Made by a program: the position numbers and the translations under genes. Shown one piece after another: positions 10,687-19,481 of a stretch of 64,000 nucleotides of DNA. Under the pieces are notes generated by a model. It was not told the DNA's origin and made no database searches. It saw only the letters and a list, made by a program, of their open reading frames with translations. This DNA comes from Gammaproteobacteria bacterium (GTDB lineage Bacteria; Pseudomonadota; Gammaproteobacteria; HyVt-429), in contig JAADGI010000015.1 of the NCBI GenBank assembly GCA_013152415.1, forward strand, positions 1 through 64,000. The letters are read 5' to 3'. Positions within the stretch are counted from its first letter, which is position 1. Each line of letters opens with the position of its first letter.

Positions 10687-10759
10687 ACTCTCGCCAAGTA
10701 CGCCAAGACGCAAAGGTATCTATCTTTACCCTTGGCGAGCTTAGCGCCTTGGCAAGAGT
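10687..10759. repeat. imperfect inverted repeat of the GCCAAGACGCAAAG family
   Basis: Left arm ACTCTCGCCAAG (10687-10698) and right arm CTTGGCAAGAGT (10748-10759) are near-perfect reverse complements. The inside carries CGCCAAGACGCAAAGG and a second inverted CTTGGCGAG. It belongs to the dispersed repeat family seen at 5821, 40489, 47561 and 57312. Confidence 0.7.
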
Positions 10760-10862
10760 CCAGTGTTCTTTTAAATGACCCACAACATCCTGGAAAGAGC
10801 CCTCATTTCTATCTTCCCTCTGTGTTCTCTCAGTGGCGAATAGGCGCAATAGAATGATTGAA

Positions 10863-11909
10863 TTAAGGCAATAACGGCGGCAGATGAAGTCCCGTGGTTT
10901 CATCCAGGCCATACATGATATTCATGTTTTGCACCGCCTGACCCGCAGCACCCTTCACTAAATTATCAATAACCGACAATACCACCAAGGTATCACCCCC
11001 TTCGGGTTGGTGCACAGCAATTCGACAGGTATTGCTGCCACGTACCGAGCGCGTTTCGGGGTGGCTACCGGCTGGCAGAACATCCACAAAGGGCTCACCT
11101 TGGTAATATTTTTCAAACAAGGCCTGAAAATCCTGCCCCATGCCCTGGGGCTTTACCCGGCTGTAGAGGGTCGCATGAATACCCCGGATCATAGGGGCAA
11201 GATGGGGCACAAAGGTGAGTCCTACCTTTTCAGTGGCCACCTGATCGAGACCCTGGCAAACCTCCGGCTGGTGCCGATGACCGGCCACCCCATAGGCCTT
11301 CATGGAATCACCAACCTCACAAAATAGATTGGCTACGGCAGCACCGCGCCCCGCACCGCTGGCCCCAGACTTGGCGTCGGCAATAAGTGTGGCGGGGTCC
11401 ACTGCATCCTGCACCAGCACTGGTAAAAACCCCAATTGAATAGCAGTAGGATAACAGCCAGGATTGGCAATGAGCTGGGCATCAAGTATCTGCCTCCGAT
11501 TCATCTCCGGCAAGCCATAGACCGCCTGATCGAGCAATTCCGGGCAACTGTGCTCCATCCCATACCAGTGTTCCCAAGTTATCCGATCCTTGATCCGAAA
11601 ATCGGCGGCCAGATCAATAAACCGTACCCCGGCATCGAGTAACCCACGTGCGTAGTGCATAGCCACCCCGTTTGGGGTGGCGGCAAATACCAAGTCACAG
11701 GCCTTCAAGGCAGCGTCATCGGGTGAGCTAAATTCCAGTTCCACGAACCCCCGCAGGCTGGGAAACAGCTCAGACACCCGCCGACCCGCCTCACTCCGGG
11801 AAGTAATGAGACTTAACTCCACCCCGGGGTGTACCACCAACAGACGCAACAACTCCACTCCGGTATAGCCCGTGCCCCCTATGATTCCAACCTTAATCAT
11901 TTTTTTCAT
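10863..11909 (-). CDS. argC: N-acetyl-gamma-glutamyl-phosphate reductase
   Basis: NADPH-dependent third step of arginine biosynthesis. The N-terminal [17 protein letters not shown] is the nucleotide-binding motif, and the active-site cysteine lies in NPGCYPTA. The length of 348 is standard. Translation could start at the first Met (11909) or at M4 (11900); a GGATGG precedes both. It ends the conserved block that starts at the rRNA operon. Confidence 0.95.
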   Translation of the reverse strand: MKKMIKVGIIGGTGYTGVELLRLLVVHPGVELSLITSRSEAGRRVSELFPSLRGFVELEFSSPDDAALKACDLVFAATPNGVAMHYARGLLDAGVRFIDLAADFRIKDRITWEHWYGMEHSCPELLDQAVYGLPEMNRRQILDAQLIANPGCYPTAIQLGFLPVLVQDAVDPATLIADAKSGASGAGRGAAVANLFCEVGDSMKAYGVAGHRHQPEVCQGLDQVATEKVGLTFVPHLAPMIRGIHATLYSRVKPQGMGQDFQALFEKYYQGEPFVDVLPAGSHPETRSVRGSNTCRIAVHQPEGGDTLVVLSVIDNLVKGAAGQAVQNMNIMYGLDETTGLHLPPLLP

Positions 11910-12047
11910 CCATCCAGCCAGTTTTTACGCCATAACGCGAATATCACATAAATTAGAGGAAAGAGGAAAGAAAAGGATCAGGCCCGTAATCCATACCATG
12001 CCCTGCCTCACTGCCCCTTTCTCTTTCCTCCAACCTGATTTTTGGAC

Positions 12048-12074
12048 AAAAAAACGGGGCCCAAGGGCCCCGTT
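12048..12074 (-). terminator. rho-independent terminator of the porin gene
   Basis: On the minus strand a GC-rich palindrome, AACGGGGCCC paired with GGGCCCCGTT, is followed by seven T. It lies about 30 nt after the porin stop codon. Confidence 0.85.
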
Positions 12075-12101
12075 CCAAGACATCTAAGAAGGTGTTCTAT
12101 C

Positions 12102-13115
12102 TTAGAAGTCGTAGCGCAGTCCAGCACCCCACATGTCAGCTGAATCAACTCCGCTGACATCAACATTGGAGTAACCAGCATACACACGGCTCTTCTTGTT
12201 GAAGAAGTGAGTAATGCTGACGGATACGTGGTCGGCATCGGCGTAACCGGTATCGCCTCTAAACTGACCCCATTGAACGGCCATCAGGTTGTTACCAAAC
12301 TTGTAACCACCGCCCAGCATAAGGAAATTACCCGTGCCCTGAGTGGCAAGTTTGTTGTTGTTGGCGCGGAAGGAATCTTTGATCTCCACGTCTTCGTACT
12401 GACCGAACACGGTAATACCACCAGCCTTATAACGGGCTGCAACCTTCTTGTTCTGGTCACCACCGGACTCTTTGTTATTCATGGCACCGACAACTTCTAG
12501 TGGGCCACCCTTCCACTGTACGGCGGCATGCCACTCACCGTCTTTACCAGCGGCCTCGTCCACACGAACCTGACCTTCGAAGGTGAAACCACCAAGACCC
12601 TTAGGAGTCTTGTAGCCGATCAAGTCGTCACGGAAGGAGTTATGACCGAAAGAACCACCGGCCATGGCACCCGAACGACGAGCTTGCAGGAAGGTGTTGG
12701 ACACTGGATCCCAAGCCTTGGCACCGTACTTTTTGTACGCACCGTGGTCACGGCCCAGGGTAAGGGTACCAAAGCCACCCTTAACCCCAACTTTCATGAC
12801 ACGACGCTCTTCACCAGTCTCGTTATCAGACTTGTCACCGCTGATGCCTGGACGCATGCTGAACTCAAAGTTGGCAAATACCTTCAAGCCGTTACCCAGA
12901 TCCTGGGAAGCCTTGATGCCCCAACGACTACGATTGTTGCGGTCACCCATGCTGATGCAGTCTGTGCTGCCGCAGTTAAGGGACTTAACGTCCGTTTTGG
13001 TACTAACAACTTCAACCAAGGCCTTACCGTAGACCTTAACCTTGGCCTGGGCAGACAGCATGGGGGCGGCGGCAAGCGTCGCACCGACAGCTACAGCGAG
13101 TAGTTTTTTGTTCAT
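12102..13115 (-). CDS. outer-membrane porin, Gram-negative porin family
   Basis: A 337-residue general porin. The signal peptide is about residues 1-24 (MNKKLLAVAVGATLAAAP, cleavage after the second Ala of SAQA). The mature part begins with the VKVYGKA strand typical of this family and ends in F (GLRYDF), the usual beta-barrel assembly signal. A short cysteine pair (NCGSTDC) lies in an early loop. A strong AGGAGG precedes the ATG and a terminator follows, so it is probably a highly expressed single gene. Substrate specificity cannot be read. Confidence 0.9.
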   Translation of the reverse strand: MNKKLLAVAVGATLAAAPMLSAQAKVKVYGKALVEVVSTKTDVKSLNCGSTDCISMGDRNNRSRWGIKASQDLGNGLKVFANFEFSMRPGISGDKSDNETGEERRVMKVGVKGGFGTLTLGRDHGAYKKYGAKAWDPVSNTFLQARRSGAMAGGSFGHNSFRDDLIGYKTPKGLGGFTFEGQVRVDEAAGKDGEWHAAVQWKGGPLEVVGAMNNKESGGDQNKKVAARYKAGGITVFGQYEDVEIKDSFRANNNKLATQGTGNFLMLGGGYKFGNNLMAVQWGQFRGDTGYADADHVSVSITHFFNKKSRVYAGYSNVDVSGVDSADMWGAGLRYDF

Positions 13116-13162
13116 TGATATCCTCCTGAATGAGGTGTTTAAACGTTGATATTATGTTCACC

Positions 13163-13234
13163 CAACACACGGGTGTTGCACAATGTACCTCTATCGTGCG
13201 CGGCCATTTAACTCTCCTTTTTGCAAAAATGCAA
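13163..13234. promoter_or_regulatory. two palindromes upstream of the porin gene, possible operators
   Basis: CAACACACGGGTGTTG (13163-13178) and TTGCAAAAATGCAA (13221-13234) are short inverted repeats 48 and 106 bp upstream of the porin start. Both have the size of a transcription-factor site. I recognise neither regulator. The rest of the gap to 13570 shows nothing. Confidence 0.3.
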
Positions 13235-13570
13235 CCCTTTATGTGTTTATTTGCGACACCACAATAAATTGTTGCATATTCACGACATCCATGCCAAAAA
13301 CCCCGGGATTTATAGGCTAGACCCCAAGGAACGACCCACCCTAAGTGCTACTGTAGACCCTATGGGGTTGTTTTCAAGCCACACAGCCAAAAACTTCATA
13401 GATCATAATCCCGCGTGATTGACAGCGCTCTGGATTAAGGGGCCATGGACAAAGCTAATATGTGGGAATACAACGGCAAGAAAAAAGGGGCTAACCGGAT
13501 AAATGCTTGGGGCTAAAACACGAGGCCAGATTGGTTGCCAAAATGACCGCTCTTCTGCTCACGGCAAATC

Positions 13571-13596
13571 GGTGGCTCTACAAACGTAGAGCCACC
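13571..13596. terminator. strong hairpin after the small periplasmic gene
   Basis: GGTGGCTCTAC, a 4-nt loop AAAC and GTAGAGCCACC form a perfect 11-bp stem immediately after the stop codon at 13603. No T-run follows on the minus strand, so it may be an mRNA-stabilising hairpin rather than a terminator. Confidence 0.55.
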
Positions 13597-13602
13597 TACC
13601 GT

Positions 13603-13971
13603 TCAATATACGTAGGACCAGTCGGCATCGTTCGGCATGTGACTGCCCGCTATCATTTCCAACAAGTGCCCCATAGTACGGAGGTCCTTTGTCATCTGCT
13701 CGGCGGACAGGGTCTTGCTTTTCTTGAGAGTAGCGGCATGTTCGTCATTTAGATGACGCAAAATCTCCAGGGTGAGCTCAAGGTGTGTCTGTTTTGCCTT
13801 ATTGGCCTGCCCCCGGGGAGTGCTTTTATCGCGTGATTTGGCAAACGCAGATTGGCATTGTTTCAGCTTTGCGTCCACATCAAATTTCCCGGCATACAAC
13901 TGGCTGCTGCCGAGACTAAAGACACCTAAAATCACCGCTACAAATGTAGTTTTTACAATAGACTTTGACAT
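13603..13971 (-). CDS. small periplasmic protein of unknown function
   Basis: 122 residues with a clear signal peptide (about 1-27, cleavage after QLYAG or nearby). The mature part is helical and lysine-rich, with one cysteine (KQCQSAF), and ends NDADWSYVY. A perfect AGGAGG precedes the ATG, and a hairpin follows the stop. No family recognised. It is followed by a 613-bp gap and the metal efflux operon on the same strand, but the gap argues against an operon. Confidence 0.7.
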   Translation of the reverse strand: MSKSIVKTTFVAVILGVFSLGSSQLYAGKFDVDAKLKQCQSAFAKSRDKSTPRGQANKAKQTHLELTLEILRHLNDEHAATLKKSKTLSAEQMTKDLRTMGHLLEMIAGSHMPNDADWSYVY

Positions 13972-14584
13972 TAATCATCCTCCTGAAGATTCAAAAAAAT
14001 AGTTTTTTCTTTAAGTTAAGGCTTACATATGTGAGCTGGCCACCCACCAGCGGTGTGCGTCCACAATAAAAACTTCGTTGCCCCCACACCAAGTCTAGAC
14101 GTTCCTCCCTGGAAAAATATTCCACTGCGCAGCACAGTAGTCCCCTATTAACCAGAAATCTACCACCACCTCGATCGTAACTTATTGTTTTATATAGAGA
14201 TAATGGCTAAGCACAGATTAACACCGGCACCACCGTGAAGTGCTCGGATAACCCCATGGATAAAGGCTGTGCACAACTTTACGAGAAACCAAGCAGACAC
14301 ACTACCGATCACAAACTGTGCAAACCCATTGCTACCGGGTCAATCTTGAGCTAAAGGACTATTTTTTGTGACTCTTTTTAGTTAAGGGGAAACTTGTAGG
14401 TCATTAAGGGTTTGGGGCCTCTCACTAAGGGGGCTCAAACACAGAGAATTGCCTTCCCGCCTGGGCATCACCGTCGACACACAAGGGCCAAGCCGTGGCC
14501 CATGCACGCCGAAGTGTGTGCTGGATGGACCCAACACAAACCCGGTTGGCGGGTGCATCCCTGCACCCTTACCGCTATCGGGGC
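13972..14584. other. intergenic region between the periplasmic gene and cusA
   Basis: 613 bp without a gene I can support. It holds the promoter region of the small periplasmic gene at its left end. No hairpin with a T-run was found near the cusA stop. Confidence 0.4.
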
Positions 14585-17500
14585 CTACCGAAGACGTCTT
14601 TCCTTAAATTGAAGAATCAAACCGTAGATTACCGGCAATACCAACAAACACAGCAGGAGTGTCGTCAACATACCCCCGACCATCGGCGCGGCAATACGCT
14701 GCATGACCGCCGAACCGGTACCGCTACCCCACATAATGGGCAATAGGCCCGCAATCACCGCAGCAGCAGTCATGGTGATCGGACGCACACGTTCGGATGT
14801 GCCCTTATGTACCGCCTCCATGATTTCCTCATCAGTCAGATGGGTCGACGCCGGCGTACCGTAATGCGGACTGGTCTGACCCTCCACGTGGCCTGTCTCC
14901 CCTGCGGCCTTGGCATGACGCTTTCGTTCCACCTCCTGATTGATAAAGGTCAACACCAAGACCCCGATCTCCGCCGCCACCCCCGCCAAGGCGATAAAAC
15001 CAACGGCAACAGCAACGGAAATATTGAACCCATACCAGTACAACAGCCAGATCCCACCGACCAAAGCAAATGGGATGGACATCATCACCACCAACGGTGC
15101 CATAATGTTGCCAAAATTGAAGTACAACAGCAGGAAAATAATCAGCAAGGTCAGCGGAATAACAATTCTTAGCCGTTCCGCAGCCCGTTCCATGTACTCA
15201 AACTGGCCCGACCAGGTCACAGTGTAACCCGCCGGTATGTCCACCTGCTCCTGTAGCACCTTTTTGGCCTTAGTGACAAAACCTCCGATATCCGAACTCG
15301 TCAAGTCCACATAGATCCAGGCATTAGGACGGGCATTCTCGCTCTTGATCACCGGGGCGCCACGGCGCAGTTGCAGGTCTGCCACCAATGACAAGGGGAT
15401 TTGGGCCCCGGTGGGGGTGGGAATCAGCACCCGCTTGAGCCGTTCTGGATTATCCCGCAGCTCCCGCGGATAACGCAGGTTTACCGGATAACGCTCCAGG
15501 CCCTCCACCGTCTGGGTGACGTTCATGCCACCGATGGCAGTCTTGATCACGTCTTGCACATCGCCCACGGTCAGCCCATAGCGGGCGGCCGCCTCCCGGT
15601 TGATGTCAAAATCCAGAAAGTAGCCCCCCACCGCCCGGTCACCAAAGGCCGACAGGGTCTCGGGAATGGTTTTCATGGCCCGCTCAATCTCCTCGGAGAC
15701 CCGCTGCAGGACGGTAAGATCCGGTCCGGCCACCTTGATACCAATAGGCGTCTTGATGCCAGTGGACAACATGTCGATACGAGTCTTGATCGGTAAGGTC
15801 CAGGCGTTGGCCACCCCCGGGAACTTGATGGCGCCGTCCATCTCCGTCATCAGCTCCTGGGTAGTCTTATCCGGGTCCGGCCACTGGTCCCGGGGCTTGA
15901 GACGAATAATAGTTTCCATCATGGATAGGGGTGCCGAATCGGTAGCGGACTCGGCACGGCCTACCTTACCGAACACCGACAGCGCCTCCGGGAAAGTCTT
16001 CAGGATCTTATCCGTCTGCTGCAATAGATCCTTGGCCTTGGTAATGGAAATACCCGGAAAGACCGTCGGCATATAAAGTATGTCACCCTCATCCAACGGC
16101 GGCATAAACTCGCTACCCAGTTTTGATAACGGATAGGCCGTCGCCACCAGCAAGCCCAAGGCAATCGCCAGCGTCAGATTGCGGCGACGCATGCTGAAGG
16201 CCAGGGCCGGTGAATGCAAAAAATGCAGGCCACGGTTAATCGGATTCTTGGCCTCGGGCATGATCTTGCCGCGAATGAAGTAGCCCATCAGCAATGGCAC
16301 CAAGGTGATCGCCAGTATTGCAGAGGCACCCATGGCGTAGGTACTGGTGAAGGCCAGGGGTTTAAACAGCCGTCCCTCCTGGGCCTGCAAGGTAAAGATG
16401 GCGAGATAGGAGACGGTGATGATCAACAATGAGAAGAACAGCGCCGGACCCACCTCCTTGGCAGCCTCAGTAGTCGCTCGCCATCGCTCCTCCGTATTTA
16501 AATCTGAGCCTTTATCACGCGCCGCGTGCTCCAGGTGCTTATGGGCATTCTCGATCATAACGATGGCCCCGTCCACCATGGCACCAATGGTGATGGCAAT
16601 ACCCCCCAGGGACATGATGTTGGCGTTAAGCCCCTGCCACTGCATAACGATAAATGCCATGAGAATACCGATGGGCAAGGTCACAATGGCCACCAGTGCC
16701 GAACGGGCATGCATCAGGAACAGGATGCAGATCAAACTGACCACCAGGAACTCCTCCAGCAGCTTACCCTGGAGGTTCTCGACCGCCCGCTCAATAAGGT
16801 TGCCGCGGTCGTAGACGGGCACGATCTCCACCCCCTCTGGCAACCCCCTTTGCAAGTCCTTGAGCTTGGCGCGTACCCCCTCAATGGTGGCCAGAGCATT
16901 TTCCCCGTAACGCATGATAATCACGCCACCGGCCACTTCACCCTCACCGTTCAACTCCACCACCCCACGGCGTAGTTCCGGGCCGAACTGGATATTGGCC
17001 ACATCCCGCAGGCGGATGGGTGTGCCTTTCTTATCCACACCCACCGGAATACTCCGCAAATCGTCGAGGGAGGTGATGTAGCCCCTGCCACGCACCATGT
17101 ACTCGGTCTCGGACATCTCTATCAGGCGTCCACCCACATCGTTGTTAGACCGCTTGATGGCGTGCTTCACCTTGGCCAGGGGAATGTTGTAGGCCAGCAG
17201 GGCATTGGGATCGACCTCGACCTGGTATTGCTTCACGTAGCCGCCCATAGACGCCACTTCCGCCACCCCTGGCACGGTCTGCAGGGGATAGCGTAAATAC
17301 CAGTCCTGGAGGGAACGCAACTTTGCCAGGTCGTGCTTGCCACTCTTGTCCACCAGGGCGTACTCGTACACCCAACCCACACCTGTGGCATCCGGTCCCA
17401 GGGATGGTGTTATCCCCTGAGGCAGGCGCCCACTTACATAGTTGAGATACTCCAGCACCCGCGAGCGGGCCCAATACATGTCGGTGCCGTCCTCGAAGAT

Positions 17501-17785
17501 GATGTACACAAAAGACAGGCCAAAAAAGGAGTAGCCCCGCACCACACTGGCGTAGGGCACCGCCAACATGGCAGTGGTCAACGGATAGGTCACCTGGTCC
17601 TCGACCACTTGCGGCGCCTGGCCGGGGAACTCGGTGAACACAATCACCTGCACATCCGAGAGATCGGGGATAGCATCCAGGGGTGTATTCTTTACGGCCC
17701 ACAGACCGGTCACCACCAACAGGAAAGCGGCGACAAGAACCAGAAACTTGGCACGCACAGAGGCGTCAATAATGGCCTTAATCAT
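14585..17785 (-). CDS. cusA: heavy-metal efflux RND transporter, CusA type
   Basis: A 1066-residue proton-driven inner-membrane pump of the HME-RND class, about 12 transmembrane helices with two large periplasmic loops. It closely follows E. coli CusA along its length, for example GVGWVYEYALVD, LNANIMSLGGIAI, DSAPL and RIDMLSTGIK. The Met residues of the SAPLSMMET and RIDMLSTG segments match CusA's methionine relay, favouring Cu(I)/Ag(I) over Zn/Co/Cd. It overlaps cusB by 8 bp and is the last gene of the operon. Confidence 0.92.
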   Translation of the reverse strand: MIKAIIDASVRAKFLVLVAAFLLVVTGLWAVKNTPLDAIPDLSDVQVIVFTEFPGQAPQVVEDQVTYPLTTAMLAVPYASVVRGYSFFGLSFVYIIFEDGTDMYWARSRVLEYLNYVSGRLPQGITPSLGPDATGVGWVYEYALVDKSGKHDLAKLRSLQDWYLRYPLQTVPGVAEVASMGGYVKQYQVEVDPNALLAYNIPLAKVKHAIKRSNNDVGGRLIEMSETEYMVRGRGYITSLDDLRSIPVGVDKKGTPIRLRDVANIQFGPELRRGVVELNGEGEVAGGVIIMRYGENALATIEGVRAKLKDLQRGLPEGVEIVPVYDRGNLIERAVENLQGKLLEEFLVVSLICILFLMHARSALVAIVTLPIGILMAFIVMQWQGLNANIMSLGGIAITIGAMVDGAIVMIENAHKHLEHAARDKGSDLNTEERWRATTEAAKEVGPALFFSLLIITVSYLAIFTLQAQEGRLFKPLAFTSTYAMGASAILAITLVPLLMGYFIRGKIMPEAKNPINRGLHFLHSPALAFSMRRRNLTLAIALGLLVATAYPLSKLGSEFMPPLDEGDILYMPTVFPGISITKAKDLLQQTDKILKTFPEALSVFGKVGRAESATDSAPLSMMETIIRLKPRDQWPDPDKTTQELMTEMDGAIKFPGVANAWTLPIKTRIDMLSTGIKTPIGIKVAGPDLTVLQRVSEEIERAMKTIPETLSAFGDRAVGGYFLDFDINREAAARYGLTVGDVQDVIKTAIGGMNVTQTVEGLERYPVNLRYPRELRDNPERLKRVLIPTPTGAQIPLSLVADLQLRRGAPVIKSENARPNAWIYVDLTSSDIGGFVTKAKKVLQEQVDIPAGYTVTWSGQFEYMERAAERLRIVIPLTLLIIFLLLYFNFGNIMAPLVVMMSIPFALVGGIWLLYWYGFNISVAVAVGFIALAGVAAEIGVLVLTFINQEVERKRHAKAAGETGHVEGQTSPHYGTPASTHLTDEEIMEAVHKGTSERVRPITMTAAAVIAGLLPIMWGSGTGSAVMQRIAAPMVGGMLTTLLLCLLVLPVIYGLILQFKERRLR

Positions 17786-19481
17786 GCTTCATCTCCTTGT
17801 GCGCTGAGTGATCCTTCTTCTCGGCACCTTTGGTGTCCACCGGGGTCTTGCCCATGTCCATGCCCTTCATATCGGCACCTTTGGCGCCCGCCGGGGTCTT
17901 GCCCATGTCCATACCCTTCATATCGGCACCTTTGGCACCCGCCGGGGTCTTGCCCATGTCCATACCCTTCATATCGGCACCTTTGGCACCTGCCGGGGTC
18001 TTGCCCATGTCCATATCCTTCATGTCAGCACCTTTGGTACCGACGTCCGGCGTGGCCTTGGATGCGCCGTCATCACCCGTCTTGGCCGCCTCCAACATCT
18101 TGGCAGTGGCCTCGCGCAGCTTGGATTCGGAATCGATCAGGAACTGGGCCGAGGTCACTACCTCTTCCCCGGCTTTCACTCCCTCCAAAATCTGCGTCAT
18201 GCCGTTGCTGGTGATGCCCAACTTCACCTCACGCGGCTCAAACTTGCCGGGAGCACGCACCACAAATATCTGTTCACGGGTGCCCGAACGTACCACCGCC
18301 TCTGTCGGTACCACCAGGGCATCGATCTGACGCGACGCCTGGATATCAACGTCGGCGAACATATCCGGCTTTAATAGCAGCCCCGGATTATCGAATTCCA
18401 GACGCACCTTAATGGTGCGCGTCTTGCTCTCGGCATAGGGATAGACATAACTGATCTTGCCGCGAAACACCCGACCGGGAATACCCACCAATTGCATTTC
18501 CGCCACGTCCCCAACCTTTACCCAGGGCAGTTCCTGTTCATAGATATCGACATACACCCAGACCCTGCTCAGGTCGGCAAGCATGTAAAGTTCAGTCTTC
18601 ATCGTGACATATTCACCCCGACGCGCCCCGACCCTCATAACGATACCGTCCACCGGTGAGTGGATATGCAGACTCTTCTTGATCTTGCCGGTCTGCTCCA
18701 ACTCCCGGATCTGATGGGACGGCACATCCAGTAACTCGAGCCGTTCCCGTGAGGTTTGCACAAGATCCTCTGCACCCTTGCGAATATCCTCCATCGCACT
18801 GCCTCTCAGGGTGGCCTGGTTTCTCAGGGCCAACAGATACTCTTGTTGGCTGGAAACCAATTGCGGAGAATAGATGCTCAACAGAACATCACCTCTATTG
18901 ACCGGTTGCCCGGTCTTGTCCACTCGTAATGTTTCGATCCAACCCATGGTCTTGGGGTGCAGGCGCGTCAGACGCTGCTCATCGTAATCCACCCGGCCCA
19001 CCGTACGAATGGCGCGAGACAGGATTTGCTGCTTGGCACGGGCGGTGCGCACACCTATGTTTTGCACCGTCACCGCATCAATCTTTACCGTACCAGAAAC
19101 CTCATCGCCACCGGTGTCGTTATCGGCATACACCGGCACATAATCCATGCCCATGGCATCCTTGGCCGGCACCGGTGAGGTGACGGAGGGGTTCATGGGA
19201 CTACGGTAGAACAGCAGCTTGCGCTCCTTTTTCGGTTCTTCGGCGTACACCGGCACATAATCCATGCCCATGGCATCTTTGGCCGGTGTCGGTGAGGTGA
19301 CGGCGGGGTTCATAGGGCTACGGTAGAACAATATCTTTTTGGTCCCGGCCTGGTCCTTCGCCGTAGTCGTCGTGGACGACGGTGCCAACCAGTAGCCACC
19401 ACCAATACCGAGCACCAAAGCAAGAATGGCCGCCAAAATAAGCGGTTTGTTAGCTGTCACGATATCAGTTGCTGTGTTCAT
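17778..19481 (-). CDS. cusB: periplasmic adaptor of the metal efflux pump, CusB type, with Met-rich tail
   Basis: Membrane-fusion protein linking CusA to the outer-membrane channel. The ATG at 19481 has AAGGAGA 7 nt upstream and gives 567 residues; upstream in-frame codons are not family-like. It has an N-terminal membrane anchor (about 13-34). Two copies of a heavy-metal-binding domain follow (about 49-81 and 88-120, each FYRSPMNP...AKDAMGMDYVPVY), then the hairpin, lipoyl and barrel domains. The C-terminus has four 17-residue repeats rich in MDM and a His/Met tail (DHSAHKEMKHD). The doubled domain and repeats are unusual and would add metal-binding capacity. It overlaps cusC by 17 bp and cusA by 8 bp. 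Confidence 0.9.
   Translation of the reverse strand: MNTATDIVTANKPLILAAILALVLGIGGGYWLAPSSTTTTAKDQAGTKKILFYRSPMNPAVTSPTPAKDAMGMDYVPVYAEEPKKERKLLFYRSPMNPSVTSPVPAKDAMGMDYVPVYADNDTGGDEVSGTVKIDAVTVQNIGVRTARAKQQILSRAIRTVGRVDYDEQRLTRLHPKTMGWIETLRVDKTGQPVNRGDVLLSIYSPQLVSSQQEYLLALRNQATLRGSAMEDIRKGAEDLVQTSRERLELLDVPSHQIRELEQTGKIKKSLHIHSPVDGIVMRVGARRGEYVTMKTELYMLADLSRVWVYVDIYEQELPWVKVGDVAEMQLVGIPGRVFRGKISYVYPYAESKTRTIKVRLEFDNPGLLLKPDMFADVDIQASRQIDALVVPTEAVVRSGTREQIFVVRAPGKFEPREVKLGITSNGMTQILEGVKAGEEVVTSAQFLIDSESKLREATAKMLEAAKTGDDGASKATPDVGTKGADMKDMDMGKTPAGAKGADMKGMDMGKTPAGAKGADMKGMDMGKTPAGAKGADMKGMDMGKTPVDTKGAEKKDHSAHKEMKHD
17832..18035 (-). repeat. four tandem 51-bp repeats in cusB (17-residue Met-rich unit)
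   Basis: The encoded unit is KGADMKGMDMGKTPAGA, four copies with few changes (first copy MKDMDM, last copy TPVDT). Copies are almost identical at DNA level, which points to recent expansion and likely length variation between strains. Confidence 0.95.

Noticed and set aside
14412-14746. Two short plus-strand frames at the 3' end of cusA
   Set aside because: They are mostly antisense to cusA codons and have no ribosome-binding site or recognisable protein.
17832-18035. Regular 51-bp repeats that could be mistaken for a CRISPR array
   Set aside because: Units are contiguous with no variable spacers and encode a repeated peptide in frame with cusB. No cas genes are present.
17333-18374. Overlapping plus-strand frames opposite cusB and cusA with repetitive proteins
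   Set aside because: The repeats are the reverse of the 51-bp Met-rich units in cusB. They are shadows, not genes.
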